Of a stretch of DNA of 64,000 bases, positions 59,361 to 64,000 are shown in pieces. Source of the stretch: Plutella xylostella (taxonomy: Eukaryota; Arthropoda; Insecta; Lepidoptera; Plutellidae). The translations under genes were made by a program, and so were the position numbers. The stretch covers positions 10,992,001-11,056,000 of the forward strand of contig NC_064003.1 in assembly GCF_932276165.1 (NCBI RefSeq), written 5' to 3'. The notes beneath the pieces were generated by a model. It saw only the letters and a list, made by a program, of their open reading frames with translations. It did no database searches and was not told the origin of the DNA. How positions within the stretch are numbered: position 1 is the first letter of the stretch; each line of letters opens with the position of its first letter.

Positions 59361-60629
59361 ATACTATTCCGTAATAAAGGTGACAAAAGGACAATCAGAT
59401 TTTGTACTTTCATATTCAACAAGTCAACGTGCTTTGAAATCAATGCCCATGTTTGATAGAATATAATATTATAACGTAGAAATTAGAGATCAGACTGTAA
59501 AAAACACAAATGCTCGGCACAAAATTAGGAGTTTAGTTACATCGCAAAAAGCAATAGAAATGTGTGTGAAAAGTTAACAAAACACGAAAAAATACTGTAC
59601 CTTTGCAGAACTGGGTCATTTTCTGAAAGGGTAAAGAGGAGAGTCGTAAGAAAAACAGATAATTCATAAGTCAACAGACATACACTATTACAAAATAAGT
59701 TTTTTGTTTGTAAACGATTTTTTTCCTAACGCTAGAAGTATTAAGTAAGTAAGTATATTCAATCATACATAGGCAATTTTTCAACGGACCAAGATACCCT
59801 CTGCTCTGAACATTACACAATATTCTTTTGTTTTTAGTTAAGTATTCGTAATATTGTATTTGTCTAAGTAAGAATACTTTGTTAGTAGTAGTTTAAGTTT
59901 TTTTTTTGTATTTTACTTTACCTTTGAAAAAGTATACTTAAGTACTGATGCAAGTTGATGTTATTAATGATATTTTATATATGCACGGGTAAGCAATACG
60001 TATTTATGACTGTTACCTACATACGCCGAGTGCATTAATGAGATAGGGATATTTCCATGCCATGAGTTCAAAGGTAGAGATCGTTTTATCCGCGGAGAGT
60101 AATTAAATGTGTATTGCTAATGATTGCAAGTGATGGCACTAAACGTTGTTGTACAAATGAGTTTACATATTTTATTTTTAAATATGTGTAGATTTATTCA
60201 TATGTTTGTGTTTAGTACCTATTAAGAAAGTGTGTCATCATAGGTTAAAACACTTTCAAGGACTTAAGAAATTAAGATGCAGATTTTTCATTGTTGTCAT
60301 TTCATAATTTGTGATCTAGATATTGGCTAAATGTATTTAAATAGTCTAATTTTGCTAATACTATTTTATATCTTAATTCGTGCCAATACGAATAGTGTGT
60401 TGGTGTATTTTTTAAAATTTAAATATTCTTACATACAAAACGTCATTAAATAAAATAAATATAGATAACAGCCTGTCTGTATACGTGACGGTACTTTTTA
60501 CTGACTTGTTACGTTTTAGCATTCTTCATTCATTTAAGTGTGTCAGTTAAAGACAAAAATAACATCCCTTATTTTACCCGTTGCTAAATTAGACTATATT
60601 TATCTCTGTACTGCAGTTTATCAGTCACA

Positions 60630-60695
60630 AGAGGCTCGTAGGAGTCGTGACTCGCTCCGTAACTTCGTTTCTCATTATATAGAGTAACCCCACAG
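60630..60695. mobile_element. MITE, CAGGGGGTCACTC-end family, partial copy 4
   Basis: Ends ATATAGAGTAACCCCACAG, preceded by CTCGCTCCGTAACTTCGTTT, which corresponds to the right half of copy 1. The left half is missing. Confidence 0.6.
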
Positions 60696-61234
60696 TTTAA
60701 CTCCACTCTCGCGCCGCAAGTGACGCAACGCATCCGCCGGCTATCTCGACCCATTCTTCCACAGACAAAGCCACAGAGTAACAAATTGACAGACAATTAA
60801 CGCGAACACCTCTAAGGCTAATCTGTGAGTTCTCAGACAAGTGTAGGTTTGCACTTTGTGCGATTGAGCAATGTTGTGTACACACGTTATAATTTTATGT
60901 TTTACTTGAGAAACTGCTGCCTACACGGGCTTATATTTGTAAAGAGAGCTGCTTCTATTCTGTAAGGATAAAATTTCGCAAACATTCGGTACCTACCTAC
61001 TTTTGTGCAAAGATATCATAAATTTAAAGAGCTGTAAACATTCAGGTGGTCTGATTTTTACAGTACATCTTTCAGCTTACTAGACCTATCCAAGTGCGTT
61101 AGCACTGCCACATGAACCTACTCATTATTAATTATAAAAGTGGTGCTTAACTTGACATTCTCAGTTGTAAAACCGAAGTAAACCTCGCGGGCAACAGCTA
61201 GTATGTATATACATGCAATATCTGGCACCCGAAG

Positions 61235-61625
61235 CATGATATAACGCGCCCGGCGGCGGCGGCGGCGTCAAAGCGCGTGAAGTGGCGCATGCGTGGAAGG
61301 TCAAGCGCAACGCTGTATGTTCTGCACTAGCCTGTAGCGACGTTGTTGTTGTGTGGCGCTAGTTATGTAGTCAGCCGTGTAGCGCTTTGTGGCGCCATGT
61401 TAGTCCCAACAGGCGAAATTATAATAGATTATAGAATAGAATCATGTTTTTCCCGCGACAGAAAAGAGGGGTGTTATATGTTTGATGTGTCTGTGTGTCT
61501 GTTTCTGTCTGTGGTAGCGTAGCTCCCAAACGATTTTATATCCGATTTTAGTTTTGTTATCTAGCTATGTTGTTAGTGTTGTAGCGCTAGTTGTGCATGA
61601 AGCGCTTTGTGGCGCCATAGCAGAG
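61235..61625. repeat. CGG run and a two-copy GGCGCC-containing repeat
   Basis: A (CGG)5-like run is at ~61253-61267. The block GCGCTAGTT ... AGCGCTTTGTGGCGCCAT occurs at 61357-61398 and again at 61584-61618. Confidence 0.6.
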
Positions 61626-63929
61626 GTGTGGGCGTGTGGCCAAGATCGACAGCTCGAGCGCTAGACTGCTTTAATAACTTTTATAGTATAGCTTATCCAG
61701 GTACTAGACTAGACATCAGAGCTTCGTAAAACCGCGAAAAATGCGGTCACATAAGCATAAAATAATGCTTTTTAAGGAACATAAACTTTACGTCAAGTAT
61801 TTTCAACGAATATTCCAAATTTGATTAATCAAATGCCTACTGTTTATCTATTGCAGCACCCTTTTATTTATTATTCACTCCATAGTTTTACATCAATATC
61901 TAAAACTGTTAGGTACTTTCAAAACAATTCAAGGTTCCCGTGGGAATGCAATCATCCATTATCCGTTCTGAGCGATTATCAAATAATAGGCCTTATGAAA
62001 AATAAATGCTACAATTACATCGCAAATTCTACCTATCCACCAAATTATCTACCAGTTGAGCTTTATTGCTTAGAACTTACGAGCTAGTTTACTACTTAAG
62101 AAATGCAGAGGTGTGTAAGTGCATGGTATGGATCAGACTGAAAGCAAAATGTCTGAACTTTTGTGTTGCAAAATGCTGACTTTTGTTACTTTGACACACG
62201 CGTCGTCGGTAATTGTTGACAAAAAACAGTTTCGTAACTGTGAGGTAACACGAAGGTAACACGCGGCTAGCACTAGATGCACTAATAACTAATATTATCT
62301 ACAGTGACTTGATGATGTTTTGAATACAGTTTCACAGATAGCCTAGATTTTGGTAAGATTAAATATGTTTAAAAAAAACGAATGTTGAATCAAATTTTAT
62401 ATCGAAAGTGAAAGTGTATTTTTTTGTGAAAATGAATGTCAAATAATGCATGTTAATAAGTCTGCAAAGAAGCGTAGTTTATCAAATGCATAATTAAATA
62501 ACGAACCCTTAAATCAAACAGTCGTAAAACTTTACCCAATAACAGTTTTTTGGATACAAATTGTGACCGTAAAATGAAATAAAATGAGTTTTTATTTGCT
62601 ACCTCGCCACATGCACCTCATCTGCCGTATCAAGTCGTTAATCTAGATAAGGTTCTAAAAATAAACACCTTGTTAGGTAGTTCAGCAACCAAATATTCAT
62701 AATATGAATTTTATATAAGATCTCACCATAAAGGGTAAAATGCCGTTTCGGTGATATTAATTTGTCCATTGAGAGAAGCAAATAACCTTTATTGTAATGG
62801 GGGACAGACCTAAATCCAGCTGTTTACTTAGATTAACTAACAGTGATAACGAATACTAGACCCATCGAAATAACGTAATTCATTGCAATAAAAAAACATC
62901 TGATTCGGTATAAAAAACATCCTTAACTTTCCTGAGTTTCAATTTCATTCACCACCAGCTAATTATTCAATTCCACTACATGGTTTCTCCCGGAAAACTC
63001 CTTAGCCTGCCTCATGCAGTCTATAAACTAAGGACTTCTGGCACTTTAGAGGAGATCTGTTAGTGGTCACTGCATTATCTATTTATATCACACGCACGCG
63101 CGGCCAGCAGAGAACCAGTTTGTATGAAGTTCAATGTTAATGGACAACGTAACACGACTATATCGAACACACATGTGGTACAGTGGGCCACGGGATTAGC
63201 TTATCACTTTGGACTTTAAAATTGCTATTAAATGCATACATCGTAATCTTAAGAGTTTGATATCAAAATTTAGGGTGTCCACTGCATCTGTAAAAAGTAA
63301 ACAAAAAGTAGAAAAACGTTTTGAGAAGAAGTGTTATTCAACTTGCGTAACATAATGGAATTTACCTGCCCCAAGCGAGTTATTTCTCGTGATCAAGTGG
63401 CACACATTTGTAGCTCTACATCTCTATATATACAAAGGCAAATATATAAACTAAGCAGAAGATTTTCGTAAGATATTTACAGTACTCTTTTATGCGTTAT
63501 GACTCCTTCAACAGAAAGTTTGTCTATAGGTGATCTAGTCAGCTTGGAGATATCACAGGTAACCAGGTAGACATAATTGCTTCCAACTTATCCGATCATA
63601 TTTCGTGTCAGCAGTAAAACCCAAGAATTCAACCAGTTTGCATTGCATAGCGAAGAGTCAGTGTGTTAATGAAGAATTGAACAAATTAATCTGTACAAGT
63701 ACTACAAGTAGAGTTACCGTGGAAATGCTGGAACATGACGCCGGTGACGCGCCGTCACGACCACTCACGACGCCCGCTCACGCGCTGACGACCGAATAAT
63801 CGATTACTATTGTAAAGATACGGTTGTATTATAATATTCAACTATTAAAATAAAAGCTAAATTTAGTGCAAACCTATGGGGAAATTAATGTTTTTCACCC
63901 TTGACGGAAAAACAGAGCATTTATTAAGT

Positions 63930-64000
63930 ACTAGCTGTTCCCGCGCGCTTCGCTTCGCCTTATAAAGTTTTCCCGTGGGAATTCCGGGATAAAAAGTAGC
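63930..64000. repeat. Lepidopteran interspersed repeat, cut by window end
   Basis: CTAGCTGTTCCCGCGCGCTT, TTTTCCCGTGGGAATTCCGG and GATAAAAAGTAGC are the start of a very common moth/butterfly repeat. Confidence 0.65.

Larger units (their letters stand above)
56766..64000. other. Probable long first intron or intergenic DNA, no exon recognised
   Basis: AT-rich, with the repeats listed separately. The frame at 63605-63799 is followed by AAAATAAAAG at ~63847 but lacks a convincing acceptor. The GC-rich patch at 61235-61420 includes a CGG run and a CG-rich block without a frame. Confidence 0.45.

Noticed and set aside
63605..63799. Possible terminal exon with a nearby polyadenylation-like signal
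   Set aside because: No convincing splice acceptor and no phase-compatible link to the signal-peptide exon at 56694.

Overview
The window is about 64 kb of nuclear DNA from an insect, almost certainly a moth or butterfly. It is AT-rich and its genes have short exons with GT-AG introns. The protein-coding genes have animal or insect relatives, and most intergenic DNA consists of repeats typical of Lepidoptera. These include RTE and CR1/Jockey-type LINE tails, a tRNA-derived SINE, TA-target MITEs, Tc1 ends, a Copia element and a BEL/Pao element. No bacterial, viral or organelle genes were seen.

Region by region. (1) Positions 1-8.9 kb are gene-dense. The 3' part of an RNase P/MRP p40 subunit gene (RPP40, +) faces a complete four-exon Cu/Zn superoxide dismutase gene (Sod1, -). 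A long-TIR element lies about 120 bp upstream of the Sod1 start codon, and a gag-only BEL/Pao element with identical LTRs sits inside it. A three-exon zinc-binding protein gene follows (7.57-8.47 kb, +). (2) 8.9-14.4 kb is intergenic with several MITEs. (3) 14.4-17.3 kb holds a secreted-protein gene (+). It is convergent with a four-exon single-pass membrane protein gene (18.1-20.8 kb, -) that only appears when exons are joined by hand. A decayed copy of one of its exons lies in its first intron. (4) 23.0-24.7 kb is a complete Tc1-type DNA transposon with an intact transposase and promoter. (5) 24.7-31.4 kb is intergenic, with a local segment duplication and interspersed repeats. (6) 31.4-35.8 kb is a full-length Copia element broken by a MITE and two frameshifts. 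(7) 35.8-41.0 kb is mostly featureless. (8) 41.0-48.0 kb is a large minus-oriented LTR element with 860-bp LTRs and no recognisable gag-pol. It carries a plus-strand RT/endonuclease fragment of a non-LTR type. (9) 48.0-64.0 kb is intergenic or intronic DNA. It holds MITE families, a SINE, a near-perfect palindrome, and one signal-peptide exon at 56.69 kb whose gene must continue past the window.

The host genes are unrelated in function (tRNA processing, superoxide removal, a putative zinc protein, secreted and membrane proteins) and form no pathway. The best candidates for something undescribed are three: the gag-only BEL/Pao element, which resembles the plant TR-GAG type; the pol-less LTR element with an antisense RT-endonuclease fragment; and the membrane-protein gene with its dead duplicate exon. 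All calls rest on reading the sequence and on family knowledge. No database search was possible.
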